Positions 35,303-44,359 of a stretch of DNA of 64,000 bases are shown piece after piece; positions within the stretch are counted from its first letter, which is position 1; each line of letters opens with the position of its first letter. The notes beneath the pieces are model-generated. The model saw only the letters and a list, made by a program, of their open reading frames with translations. It had not been told where the DNA came from and made no database searches. Location of the stretch: the NCBI GenBank assembly GCA_964641965.1, contig CAZXLD010000014.1, forward strand, positions 1 to 64,000, given 5' to 3'. The position numbers and the translations under genes are program-made. The stretch comes from JAJDFU01 sp964641965. Lineage in GTDB: Bacteria > Bacteroidota > Bacteroidia > Chitinophagales > Saprospiraceae.

Positions 35303-38300
35303 TCAAAAAAAGAAAAACCTGCGCGAGTTCGGGTTGACGACGCTGGCCGTTGATAACGGTACCAGCGTGTTCCTGTTAACAATGATGATCCTCATTTTTG
35401 GGCTGCAGGCTTATAACAATATGCCCAAGGAGCAATTCCCCGAGATTTCCTTGCCTACGGTATACGTTAATACTCCCTATTTCGGAAACTCTGCCGAAGA
35501 TATTGAGAACCTGGTCACCCGGCCTATTGAAAAGGAGTTGCAATCCGTTGATCGGATCAAGGATGTCAGATCCACTTCCATCCAGGATTTCTCAGTGATT
35601 ACTGCCGAATTTGAGAGCGATGTCGACATCGATGAAGCCGTTCGAAAGGTGAAAGATGCAGTGGATAAAGCAAAGGGAGAGCTACCCTCTGACTTGGATC
35701 GGGAACCGGATGTACGCGATGTAAACCTATCTGAACTTCCCATTGTCACCATCAATATATCGGGCGATTATTCGAATGATGAACTCCGCAATTTTGCGGA
35801 ATATCTCCAGGACAAGGTCGAGGCGATCGATGAAATATCCCAGGCGGAAATCAAAGGAGCATTGGAGCGGGAGGTACAGGTTGACGTCGACCTGCTGAAA
35901 ATGGAATCCATGAAGGTATCTTTCTCCGATATCCAGGAAGCCATTTCAAAAGAAAATGTAACGATGTCAGCCGGTGAATTGGTGAAAAATGATTTTCGGC
36001 GGGCCATTCGGGTGATTGGTGAGTTTCAGACGGTGGATGACCTGGAAAAAATGATCGTCAAGAGTGAACGTCAGAATCCAATTTTTCTGAAAGATATAGC
36101 CAAAGTCACTTATGGATTCAAGGATCGCACCAGTATAGCTCGTATGGATGGTCTTCCGGTTATTTCGTTGGATGTCATCAAGCGTCAGGGAGAAAACTTG
36201 CTGAATGCCTCGGATAAGATTAAGGTGGTGTTGGATGAAGCGAGAGCTCAGCTGCCGGGTGACTTGAAGATCAGCCTGTTTAACGATCAATCGATCAATA
36301 CGCGTAATCAGGTATCTAACCTGGAAAACAGCATTATTTCAGGGGTGATTTTGGTAACACTGGTTTTGTTGTTCTTCTTGGGCTTGCGGAATGCTTCTTT
36401 TGTGGGATTGGCAATTCCACTTTCCATGCTGATGGGAATCTTGATCTTGTCGATTCTGGGAATCACTATGAACATTGTAGTGCTTTTCTCACTCATATTG
36501 GCCTTGGGGCTCCTGGTGGATAATGCAATCGTGGTGGTGGAAAATATCTACCGGTATTTTCAAGAGGGCTATTCTCCCTGGGATGCTGCCAAATACGGTG
36601 CAGCAGAGGTGGCCATGCCTATTATTGCTTCTACCGCCACTACGTTAGCGGCTTTTATCCCGCTTGCTTTTTGGCCGGGAATTAGCGGTAGTTTTTTCCA
36701 GTATTTGCCCTTAACGCTAATTATTGTCCTTTCCTCATCGCTGTTTGTAGCCCTGGTCATCAATCCGGTATTTACCAGCCGGTTTATGAAGGTAGACGAA
36801 CGCGCAGATGACCCGGCAGTTCGGAAGCGAAAACGGAGGAACGCTTTGATTATGGTAGGCAGCTTGGTAGGCTTGGGGGTATTTTTTCAAATTCTGGGAC
36901 TTGTATTCGGTGTCGGCCCTGCTCCATCAACCGATTCCACTGCCTCAACAGCAGAAGCGAATACCGGCTTTTATGTCAATTGGTATGCTTTTCGAAATTT
37001 TACACTGCTGGCAGCCGGGATTACTGCCATCAATGTTTTCCTGTTGCGGCCCGCCTCTTTCTCCTTTCAAAATAATTTTCTTCCCATCCTGGAAGGAGCT
37101 TATGACCGTTTCATCCGGTTTGCGCTTCGCGTACCCATATGGATATTTGGAGGATCTTTTGTCCTTTTGTTTTTGGCAATAGCTCTGCTAGCCTGGAAGT
37201 CTCCGAAAGTAGACTTTTTCCCAAATCCGGATCCACTTTATGTGAATGCCTTTGTGGAGTTGCCACTTGGAAGTGATATTGAAGCTACCAATAAGGTTAT
37301 GGCTGAATTGGAAGGACGAGTAATGCGTGCCCTCAAACCTTATCAGGTGGCAGTAGAAGCTGTGTTATCCCAAATCGGGGAAAACACTTCAGACCCCAAT
37401 ACACCTCCCGAGCCCGGTGCTTCTCCACATAAGGCGCGTTTGACGGTATCCTTTGTTCCTTATGAGGAGCGACAAGGAATCTCAACCTACGATGCCATGA
37501 ATGAAATCCGTGAGGCGGTGCGCGGCTTGCCGGGCGTTCAGATAGCTGTTGATAAGAATGCCGCCGGTCCGGCTCAAGGAAAACCTATCAACCTGGAGAT
37601 CCAGGGGGAGGAAATAGATCAGTTGGCTTTGCTTTCTGATGATCTTGTCAACCACATCAACAGTTTTCAGATCCCGGGAATTGAAGAACTCCAGGCTGAC
37701 ATCAAAATTGGGAAACCCGAACTTCGGGTTAATATTAACCGGGAAGCTGCCCGTCGGTATGAAGTTTCCACGGTAGATATTGCAAATGCTATTCGGACGG
37801 CTGTATATGGTCGAGAGGTCAGCCAATTCAAGGTAGGAGAGGATGAGTATCCTATTTTTGTTCGTCTGGATGAAAAATACAGATATGATGTCGATAACCT
37901 GCTTAATCAACGAGTAACCTTTCGGAGCCGAGCAACCGGAAATGTTAATCAAGTTCCAATCAGTGCGGTGGCCAGCGTGCGGTATACGTCCACATACAGC
38001 GCGGTAAAGCGTAAAAATATGGACCGGGTAATCACCTTGTTCAGCAACGTAGTAGCTGGTTATAATGCCAATGAAATCATTGGGGAACTGGATGAGATCA
38101 TGCAGGATTATCCCTTACCCGATGGGTTTACGTACGAATTTACGGGACAACAGCAGCAACAGGCCGAAGATTCGGAGTTTTTGGGCAGGGCATTTATTAT
38201 TGCCCTATTTGCCATTTTCATCATTATAGTAGCCCAGTTTAATTCCCTGATTTCTCCGTTTATCATCGTGCTTTCCGTTCTGTTTAGCACTATTGGGGTT

Positions 38301-38828
38301 TTTCTGGGCTATGTAGCAACGGGTATGGACGTTTACATTGTACTGACCGGGGTAGGGATTATCTCTCTGGCAGGTGTGGTGGTAAACAATGCGATCGTAT
38401 TGATCGATTACACGGACCTGCTGATGAAACGTCGAATGGTAGCCAGGGGTGTAAAGGATAAGATCGACCTGGAGAAACAAGATGTCAAAGATGCGATTAT
38501 CAAAGCCGGAAGTACTCGATTGCGCCCCGTTTTACTAACAGCGATCACTACTATCCTGGGCTTGGTTCCTTTGGCCATTGGGTTTAACATGAACTTTTTC
38601 ACCCTGGTAACTCGCCTGGACCCACAAATATTTGTTGGAGGAGATAATGTGGCCTTTTGGGGGCCATTGGCATGGACAGTCATTTATGGGTTATTCTTTG
38701 CCACCTTTTTAACTTTAGTGGTGGTACCAGTAATGTATTGGTTAGCTTATCGGGCCCAGACGGGTTTGGTGCGTTTATTCCAACGAGATAAAAAAGAAGA
38801 TACTTCCAGAATAGTCCCGGCAGAATAA
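35295..38828 (+). CDS. RND-family efflux pump permease (AcrB-like)
   Basis: The inner-membrane proton-driven pump of the tripartite system, 1177 aa. It shows TM1 after the N-terminus, the porter domains (FGNSAEDIENLVTRPIEKEL), the TM4 proton-relay aspartate D409 (LLVDNAIVVVENI) and the second half beginning around residue 610. It is about 120 residues longer than typical AcrB. Extra sequence between TM6 and TM7 contains a basic stretch (RKRKRRN) and two additional hydrophobic segments at about 517-538 and 568-586. The usual DD of TM4 is reduced to a single D followed by N, as in several HAE1-type members. It overlaps the adaptor gene by 8 bp. Confidence 0.93.
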   Translation: MADQKKKNLREFGLTTLAVDNGTSVFLLTMMILIFGLQAYNNMPKEQFPEISLPTVYVNTPYFGNSAEDIENLVTRPIEKELQSVDRIKDVRSTSIQDFSVITAEFESDVDIDEAVRKVKDAVDKAKGELPSDLDREPDVRDVNLSELPIVTINISGDYSNDELRNFAEYLQDKVEAIDEISQAEIKGALEREVQVDVDLLKMESMKVSFSDIQEAISKENVTMSAGELVKNDFRRAIRVIGEFQTVDDLEKMIVKSERQNPIFLKDIAKVTYGFKDRTSIARMDGLPVISLDVIKRQGENLLNASDKIKVVLDEARAQLPGDLKISLFNDQSINTRNQVSNLENSIISGVILVTLVLLFFLGLRNASFVGLAIPLSMLMGILILSILGITMNIVVLFSLILALGLLVDNAIVVVENIYRYFQEGYSPWDAAKYGAAEVAMPIIASTATTLAAFIPLAFWPGISGSFFQYLPLTLIIVLSSSLFVALVINPVFTSRFMKVDERADDPAVRKRKRRNALIMVGSLVGLGVFFQILGLVFGVGPAPSTDSTASTAEANTGFYVNWYAFRNFTLLAAGITAINVFLLRPASFSFQNNFLPILEGAYDRFIRFALRVPIWIFGGSFVLLFLAIALLAWKSPKVDFFPNPDPLYVNAFVELPLGSDIEATNKVMAELEGRVMRALKPYQVAVEAVLSQIGENTSDPNTPPEPGASPHKARLTVSFVPYEERQGISTYDAMNEIREAVRGLPGVQIAVDKNAAGPAQGKPINLEIQGEEIDQLALLSDDLVNHINSFQIPGIEELQADIKIGKPELRVNINREAARRYEVSTVDIANAIRTAVYGREVSQFKVGEDEYPIFVRLDEKYRYDVDNLLNQRVTFRSRATGNVNQVPISAVASVRYTSTYSAVKRKNMDRVITLFSNVVAGYNANEIIGELDEIMQDYPLPDGFTYEFTGQQQQQAEDSEFLGRAFIIALFAIFIIIVAQFNSLISPFIIVLSVLFSTIGVFLGYVATGMDVYIVLTGVGIISLAGVVVNNAIVLIDYTDLLMKRRMVARGVKDKIDLEKQDVKDAIIKAGSTRLRPVLLTAITTILGLVPLAIGFNMNFFTLVTRLDPQIFVGGDNVAFWGPLAWTVIYGLFFATFLTLVVVPVMYWLAYRAQTGLVRLFQRDKKEDTSRIVPAE

Positions 38829-38975
38829 GGATCCGACCCGAGCAAAGGCCGCAATTGGGGAGCCCTTTACCAGGCTAGGAATTCCTCCTTTTGATTAAAA
38901 TGGGTGGTGTTTCTGATTTTTTTCAACCCAGGAGAATTGTTTTTCCACTAGATTGGAGAAAATTACCCTGACGTT

Positions 38976-39842
38976 ATGGGCTTGAATACCAATTTTGTAG
39001 GAAACCTATCGATCGTAGTCTTGCTGGCCGCGATTATTGGCGCTCCTTTTGGAGTGTACGGGCAGAACATCGATACGCTTCTTCCAGCCAATGCTTCGCA
39101 GTCTACATACAACCTGTTGGAACAAGAAGACTATTTCGTAATGAATCCTGACCGGGGTGAGGAATATGTTTTCTTTAATTACGTGTATACCTTTCCGGAA
39201 AATAATGGAGTTGTGGTATTTACGCTAAATGGAAAGGATTTTTTTGCCATTGAGAATGTCGAGGCAAATACGATGGAAGGAGAATTTGTAGGGCAATACT
39301 ATCGTCTAAGGTTGGAAAACGGACCTCAGGCTCGCGAAGGTAGGGCTTTTATGACCAATAGAAATCCGGGGGTAGCAGAGAAAGAAGGTATCATTGGATT
39401 TTCCTTTTCCTATGAGTCCGGTGCTTTTGTTGCAGATTCCATTTTATCGTCCAATAGTGGAAATTCAAATACGGATCTGGTTGGGATTACCAGGCGTATC
39501 TTACCCCAGGAATATAAGGACCTGAAGAGGCGTGGATTGACAGATGTCTTTCAGAGTTCGGAACGGTTCCTACCTTCAGGCATCACCAAAGTTTATCCAA
39601 ATCCAACGGCCGGATTTAGCCAGGTGATCTTCCAATCTGACCGTACTGAAGTAATCGATGTGATTGTTTTTGATGGTGCCGGCAGAGTGGTTCGTAATCG
39701 GAGGCGGTTAGATGCCTTAGCTGGTGAAAACAACTTTCAACTCGACCTTTCCGGCTTGTCAGAAGGCGTTTATAAAATAGTTATCCAGCAGGGTAGAAAT
39801 CAATATCAGACTTTTGTGGCCAAACGCTTGAACCCTCGTTGA
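38976..39842 (+). CDS. Secreted protein with T9SS type A sorting domain
   Basis: A 288-aa exported protein with an N-terminal signal (about 1-29, ending GVYG) and a C-terminal type IX sorting domain (VYPNPTAGFSQVIFQSDRTE, DAGRVV-like turn, then LSEGVYKIVIQQGRNQYQTF), at about residues 205-284. The central region (about 45-200) is not recognised. The sorting domain predicts export through T9SS and attachment to or release from the cell surface. It stands alone and is followed by a terminator. Confidence 0.85.
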   Translation: MGLNTNFVGNLSIVVLLAAIIGAPFGVYGQNIDTLLPANASQSTYNLLEQEDYFVMNPDRGEEYVFFNYVYTFPENNGVVVFTLNGKDFFAIENVEANTMEGEFVGQYYRLRLENGPQAREGRAFMTNRNPGVAEKEGIIGFSFSYESGAFVADSILSSNSGNSNTDLVGITRRILPQEYKDLKRRGLTDVFQSSERFLPSGITKVYPNPTAGFSQVIFQSDRTEVIDVIVFDGAGRVVRNRRRLDALAGENNFQLDLSGLSEGVYKIVIQQGRNQYQTFVAKRLNPR

Positions 39843-39868
39843 TCTAAAGGCGATGGAAAAATGGAAAA

Positions 39869-39900
39869 GCCGAACTCCTACTAGGGAATTCGGCCTTTTT
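39869..39900 (+). terminator. Intrinsic terminator after the T9SS substrate
   Basis: A stem (gccgaa with ttcggc, extended inward by tcc/gga after one mismatch) is followed by five Ts. Four As precede the stem, so it may also work for the convergent bacilliredoxin gene. Confidence 0.82.
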
Positions 39901-39919
39901 AAGCCCAGAAACAGCCCAT

Positions 39920-40333
39920 CTAGCAGTATTGATCAAAAGCCATTCTCAGGTTAGCGGCAATAATATCTGCTGAACGCCCTTCAATATGATGACGCTCCAA
40001 CATGTGGACCAATTTTCCATCCTTAAATAAAGCAATGGATGGAGAAGAAGGCGGATAGGGTAGGGTATATTCCCTGGCTCTGTCGGTAGCTTCTCGGTCT
40101 ACACCGGCAAAAACAGTTACCAGGCGATCCGGAGATTTATCATGCTGTACGGCAATCTTGGCACCTGGACGAGCATTAGCCGCAGCACATCCACATACCG
40201 AGTTGACTACTAACAAAACAGTTCCGTCTTCTTTTTCTAATACTTCTTCGACTTGCTCTTTGGTCGTAAGACTTTCAAACCCGGAGTTAGTCAGGTCTTT
40301 AGCCATAGGAGCAGTTAGTTCAGCTGGGTACAT
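39920..40333 (-). CDS. BrxA/BrxB-family bacilliredoxin
   Basis: A 137-aa thioredoxin-fold protein of the YphP/YqiW family. The signature VVNSVCGCAAANARPG with the CxC pair C47/C49 and the second family motif YPPSSPSIALFKDGKLVHM are both present. In Firmicutes these proteins remove bacillithiol from mixed disulfides; in Bacteroidota they co-occur with bacillithiol or act as general disulfide isomerases. It is cytoplasmic, with no signal peptide, and monocistronic. Confidence 0.93.
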   Translation of the reverse strand: MYPAELTAPMAKDLTNSGFESLTTKEQVEEVLEKEDGTVLLVVNSVCGCAAANARPGAKIAVQHDKSPDRLVTVFAGVDREATDRAREYTLPYPPSSPSIALFKDGKLVHMLERHHIEGRSADIIAANLRMAFDQYC

Positions 40334-40478
40334 TTTAATCAGTTTAATTAATTTGCGATTAAGGAGTCCTCATAGGAAACAGTACAGTGTATGAGCCAAG
40401 AGGGTTCAGTAAAAATAGTGTAGGTACATCTATTTAACATTTTTCCTTCTTTGCCTGGGCAAAAATCTTGAATTTCCA

Positions 40479-43163
40479 ATGAAAACCAGCTACTTGCTTT
40501 TGGTATTTGCATTTTTTTACCTTTCTGTTGTACAGGGTCAGCTTCCAGAAGGCTTTGTGCAGGAACGTATTGCAGAGGGCTTGGATCCTACCGGTATGGA
40601 TTTGGCCCCCGATGGTCGGATCTTTATTACAGAGAAGAACGGACGGGTGCTTCTGGTTCGGGATGATGCGCTTTTGGATATTCCATTTCTGGCTATCGAT
40701 GTAGATAATGAGAATGAAAGAGGCTTACAGTCCATCGTTCTAGATCCCGATTTCGAGTTTAACAATTTTGTCTATGTCTTTTACACGGTTCCTGGGGCCG
40801 GCAAAAACCGGATTTCCCGATTTACGGCGAATGGCGATGTGGTCTTAGGAGGAAGCGAGCAGGTGTTGTTTGAACTGGATCCTCTATTCGGAACCGTACA
40901 TAATGGGGGAGGCATGCATATTTCTCCCGAAGGTAAATTGCTAATATCGGTAGGTGATGGCGGAAACGGAGGACAGTCGGGCGACCTGGACTTCATGGCT
41001 GGAAAGTTTCTTCGCCTTAACCTGGACGGGACTATTCCAGAAGATAACCCCTTCTATAATGAGCTCAGTGGCAAAAGCCGCGCCATCTATGCTTATGGGT
41101 TTCGAAACTCCTATGGCTGGTCGATTGATCCGGTTAGTGGGATGATCCTGGCCAATGATGTTGGCAGTGATAAATGGGAGGAGATCAATGAGATCCAGCC
41201 AGGTAAGTTCTATGGTTGGGGCGATATAGAAGGTCCTGTCGAAGGGGCACCCCCAACAGAGAATTATCAAGATCCATTGTACGCATATGGCAGAACACAG
41301 GGATGTGCCGTTACGGTTTCTACCTTTTACCGAGGACCGGAAACCGGATTTCCGGAACGGTATCGGGGGAAATATTTTTTTGGAGATTATTGCGAGGGTA
41401 CCATCTGGGTATTGAATCCGGCAAGCGGTGAAATTGAGGAGACCTTCATGACTGATTTAGACAGGCCCATTGTTGCTACGGTCGCAGCTGATGGCTCCAT
41501 GTATTACTTGATCCGGAGAGGACGAAGGGATGGGTCTATCGAGGATAATACCGGTACGAGTCAAGGGGAATTGTGGCGTATCCGTTATGTCGGGGATGGG
41601 AAACCATTTATAGGAAAACAGCCGCAAGATCAATTAGTCCCAATTGGGGAAGATGTGACCTTTTCAGTCCAGGTTTCCGGGACGCCGCCCTTTTCCATTC
41701 AATGGTGGATCAATGATTCCCTGCTGGTAAATGGAACGGACCCAAGTATAACCTTAGCCGAGGTGTCCAATTCACTTGATCAAGTGCAAATCTACTGTAT
41801 CGTTAGCAATGCTTCCGGTCAGGTTACTTCGGATACCGCAGTCCTTTCTGTGACTCAAAACCGACGACCAGTCCCCACGATCACTTTTCCGGAAACGGGG
41901 AGCACCTATCAAGCCGGCGACGTTATTTATTTTGAAGGAACCGCTTCTGACCAGGAAGAAGGCATTTTGCCCCCCGACCGGCTCGGGTGGAGGATTGATT
42001 TTCACCATAATGATCACACCCATCCGGCCATGTCCTACCTACCGGGTATCAGCTCCGGATTTTACGAAGTGCCTACGATCGGAGAAATTGACACGAATGT
42101 GTGGTATCGCGTTTACTTCAATGCAGAAGATCAGGATGGGCTTCAGGCTACTGCCTACACTGATGTATTTCCGGAGAAAACAAGCTATTCCCTGCAAACC
42201 CAGCCTTCTGGATTAAATTTGGTAATAGACGGACAACTAAAGCAGGAGCCCCAGCAAGTGGGAAGTGTGTTGGGGGTAGTGCGATCTGTATCTGCACCAG
42301 CTTTCCAATTTAGAGGGGATACAACTTACTTTTTTGATCAGTGGGAAAATGGTTCGAATGACCCAGTCCGTTCATTTGAGGCCGGAGCTTTTACAACGGG
42401 GATAGCATCTTACCAGGGATATGTTCCGGTAATTGGGAATGGTAATGGATTGACTGGAAAGTATTACCGTCGTGTTTGGGAAGAAGAACTGCTGGAGCGT
42501 ATCGATTCTACTGTATTTTTTGATTGGGGAATCGCATCACCTGTTCCCGGTATTTTACCTGAGGATAATTTTACTGTCCGATGGACTGGGTCGATTGAAC
42601 CCATTGTAAGTGGGTTATATACTTTTCATGCCCAGGTTGACAATGGAATTCGACTTTGGATCAATGATAACCTGATTATTGATCAATGGGAAGGGGGGAC
42701 GACGGCTGAAGAAACCGGGTCATTAGAATTGACATTGGGGAGCCGGTATCCCATCGTTATCGAGTACCTGGAGCAATGGTGGACGGCATACATGGAATTA
42801 TCCTGGAGTAGTCCTTATTTTCCTAAACAACCGGTCCCCAAATCTCAGTTATATCCCGATCTGGTCCTCCCCGTAAACGGCGGTCCGCTGATCGACTCCA
42901 CCCTATCCTTTTCCCTGTTCCCAAATCCTGTGGGTATGATGGATCCCATACTAAAGATTACCAATCCCGAAAGCGAATCCATTGTGTTGGAAGTTTGGGA
43001 CCTTCAAGGCGCATTGGTTTTCAGCAGACAGGAAGAATTGCAGCGTGGAATTAGCCTGCTTGAGGTCCCGGCAAGACAATTAGCTCCGGGTTTATATATC
43101 ATTTCTTTAAAAAGTCTAGATCATGGTTGGCGAAAGCACCTTCGAATGGTTAAGCAAAACTAG
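40479..43163 (+). CDS. PQQ-type sugar dehydrogenase with Ig, PA14 and T9SS domains
   Basis: A large secreted enzyme of 894 aa. After a signal peptide (about 1-20) comes a glucose/sorbosone dehydrogenase propeller at about 22-365 (AEGLDPTGMDLAPDGRIFIT, MHISPEGKLLISVGDGGNGG, YAYGFRNSYGWSID). Then an Ig-like domain at about 375-460, a central beta region at about 465-640, a PA14 carbohydrate-binding-type domain at about 658-777 (GKYYRRVWEEE through YPIVIEYLEQWW) and a T9SS sorting domain at about 811-894 (FSLFPNPVG). PQQ dependence is inferred from family; the substrate is probably an extracellular sugar. The gene end overlaps the next ORF by 41 bp. Confidence 0.88.
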   Translation: MKTSYLLLVFAFFYLSVVQGQLPEGFVQERIAEGLDPTGMDLAPDGRIFITEKNGRVLLVRDDALLDIPFLAIDVDNENERGLQSIVLDPDFEFNNFVYVFYTVPGAGKNRISRFTANGDVVLGGSEQVLFELDPLFGTVHNGGGMHISPEGKLLISVGDGGNGGQSGDLDFMAGKFLRLNLDGTIPEDNPFYNELSGKSRAIYAYGFRNSYGWSIDPVSGMILANDVGSDKWEEINEIQPGKFYGWGDIEGPVEGAPPTENYQDPLYAYGRTQGCAVTVSTFYRGPETGFPERYRGKYFFGDYCEGTIWVLNPASGEIEETFMTDLDRPIVATVAADGSMYYLIRRGRRDGSIEDNTGTSQGELWRIRYVGDGKPFIGKQPQDQLVPIGEDVTFSVQVSGTPPFSIQWWINDSLLVNGTDPSITLAEVSNSLDQVQIYCIVSNASGQVTSDTAVLSVTQNRRPVPTITFPETGSTYQAGDVIYFEGTASDQEEGILPPDRLGWRIDFHHNDHTHPAMSYLPGISSGFYEVPTIGEIDTNVWYRVYFNAEDQDGLQATAYTDVFPEKTSYSLQTQPSGLNLVIDGQLKQEPQQVGSVLGVVRSVSAPAFQFRGDTTYFFDQWENGSNDPVRSFEAGAFTTGIASYQGYVPVIGNGNGLTGKYYRRVWEEELLERIDSTVFFDWGIASPVPGILPEDNFTVRWTGSIEPIVSGLYTFHAQVDNGIRLWINDNLIIDQWEGGTTAEETGSLELTLGSRYPIVIEYLEQWWTAYMELSWSSPYFPKQPVPKSQLYPDLVLPVNGGPLIDSTLSFSLFPNPVGMMDPILKITNPESESIVLEVWDLQGALVFSRQEELQRGISLLEVPARQLAPGLYIISLKSLDHGWRKHLRMVKQN

Positions 43164-43614
43164 AATCGGTATTTTTCTTTTCGGATTTCTGCTGACCACT
43201 ACTATGTTGTCTGGCCAGCATTACCTTGAAGGGCACTGGGAGGGCACACTTTCTGAATATGATTCAAACGGCACGAAGACAACCAAGGAGATTGAATTGT
43301 TCCTCGAAAAAGAAGGAGATCAGATATCGGGACGGTTTTTCGTGCGCTTGGCTCCTGGTGAAATTATGGCTACTGAGATCTTTGGATATATGTATGGCGA
43401 CCGGTCCATTTATTTGACCGATCAAAAGTACCTAGGGCCAAATCTGGAGAGACAACCCGAATTCTACAGGAAGTATCAATTGTTGCCAAATCGAAGTATT
43501 TGGAAAACGACACTTGAGGGCTATTGGCAAGAAATCGTATCGGGTGATCCGCTTCACAAAGGCCGTAAATTAGGCAAAGTAGAATTGAGGAAGATGGATA
43601 ATGGTAAGGCCTAA
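43123..43614 (+). CDS. Small exported hypothetical protein
   Basis: A 163-aa protein with an N-terminal hydrophobic segment (RIGIFLFGFLLTTTMLSG) and a small beta-rich domain (YLEGHWEGTLSEYDSN, then IELFLEKEGDQISGRFFVRL), reminiscent of lipocalin-like single-domain proteins. Its ATG lies inside the end of the dehydrogenase gene, giving a 41-bp overlap in another frame and probable translational coupling. Alternative starts inside the signal are not better. Function unknown. Confidence 0.68.
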   Translation: MVGESTFEWLSKTRIGIFLFGFLLTTTMLSGQHYLEGHWEGTLSEYDSNGTKTTKEIELFLEKEGDQISGRFFVRLAPGEIMATEIFGYMYGDRSIYLTDQKYLGPNLERQPEFYRKYQLLPNRSIWKTTLEGYWQEIVSGDPLHKGRKLGKVELRKMDNGKA

Positions 43615-43636
43615 AGATTCATTTCCCCGTCTCAGT

Positions 43637-44236
43637 TCAGAATTCCCATCCATATTGAATCCAATCTTCGGCGTAGTCAATGTCAGGTAGGGTAGGTAGG
43701 AGATGGTACGCCAGGTTTAACTGTCGAATCCGTTGCAAGGTGTTTTCGGCGACATGGGGCGTGCTCCATTTCATATCCTCAAATAGTTGGGGAACCATTT
43801 TGGATAGGCCAAGGAGGTAGTATCCTCCGTCTACGGCAGGGCCAAGCACCACCTCTTTGGAACCCAAGGCATTAAAAGCTTCACGAAGATGAGCGGGGGT
43901 CAATTTAGGGCAATCACTACCAATGATGACTGCTTTATCAACTTCTTTCAACACCTCCTCAAAGGCAGTTTTCATCTTTATTCCAAGATCCGGATGGCCG
44001 GTTTGGAGCCTTTTCTGAAAATCCTTCACTGCCCATTCATCTTGATCATCTATGAAGTGGCTGTAATAGACGTATCGGTTTACGGGAAGTTCGAGTGTGA
44101 TCGCTCGAGTGTGCCGAAGTAATTCCAGATAAATATCCAGGGCTCTCCTTTCGCCAACGCCGGCAGCCAATCGTGTTTTTACTTTTCCCAGTTCGGGATT
44201 TCGAACGAATACAATCAAGGAGTTTATGGTAGCCAT
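43637..44236 (-). CDS. TIGR04282-type glycosyltransferase (rSAM/selenodomain-associated transferase 1)
   Basis: A 199-aa cytoplasmic nucleotide-sugar-type transferase of the DUF2064/TIGR04282 family. The N-terminal FVRNPELGKVKTRLAAGVGE is the family hallmark, then VIIGSDCPKLTPAHLREAF and VVLGPAVDGGYYLLGL. Family members occur with arsenosugar and related radical-SAM genes; no such partner is visible here. The start is set at ATG 44236, where the conserved domain begins. It converges on the preceding gene with a 22-bp gap. Confidence 0.9.
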   Translation of the reverse strand: MATINSLIVFVRNPELGKVKTRLAAGVGERRALDIYLELLRHTRAITLELPVNRYVYYSHFIDDQDEWAVKDFQKRLQTGHPDLGIKMKTAFEEVLKEVDKAVIIGSDCPKLTPAHLREAFNALGSKEVVLGPAVDGGYYLLGLSKMVPQLFEDMKWSTPHVAENTLQRIRQLNLAYHLLPTLPDIDYAEDWIQYGWEF

Positions 44237-44285
44237 AGTATATGGGTGACGAAGAGCCAAAGATCACAAGGAATAACCTACGAAA

Positions 44286-44310
44286 AAAGGCCGGTTTCAA
44301 ACCGGCCTTT
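44286..44310. terminator. Intrinsic terminator of the adaptor gene
   Basis: A perfect 11-bp stem (aaaggccggtt with aaccggccttt) with a 3-base loop, flanked by A-runs and T-runs on both sides. It lies downstream of the minus-strand adaptor gene and separates it from the glycosyltransferase gene. Confidence 0.9.
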
Positions 44311-44359
44311 TATGAATCTTTCTTACCTGTGTATAAATTAAATCCCCTAAGGGCTTTGG

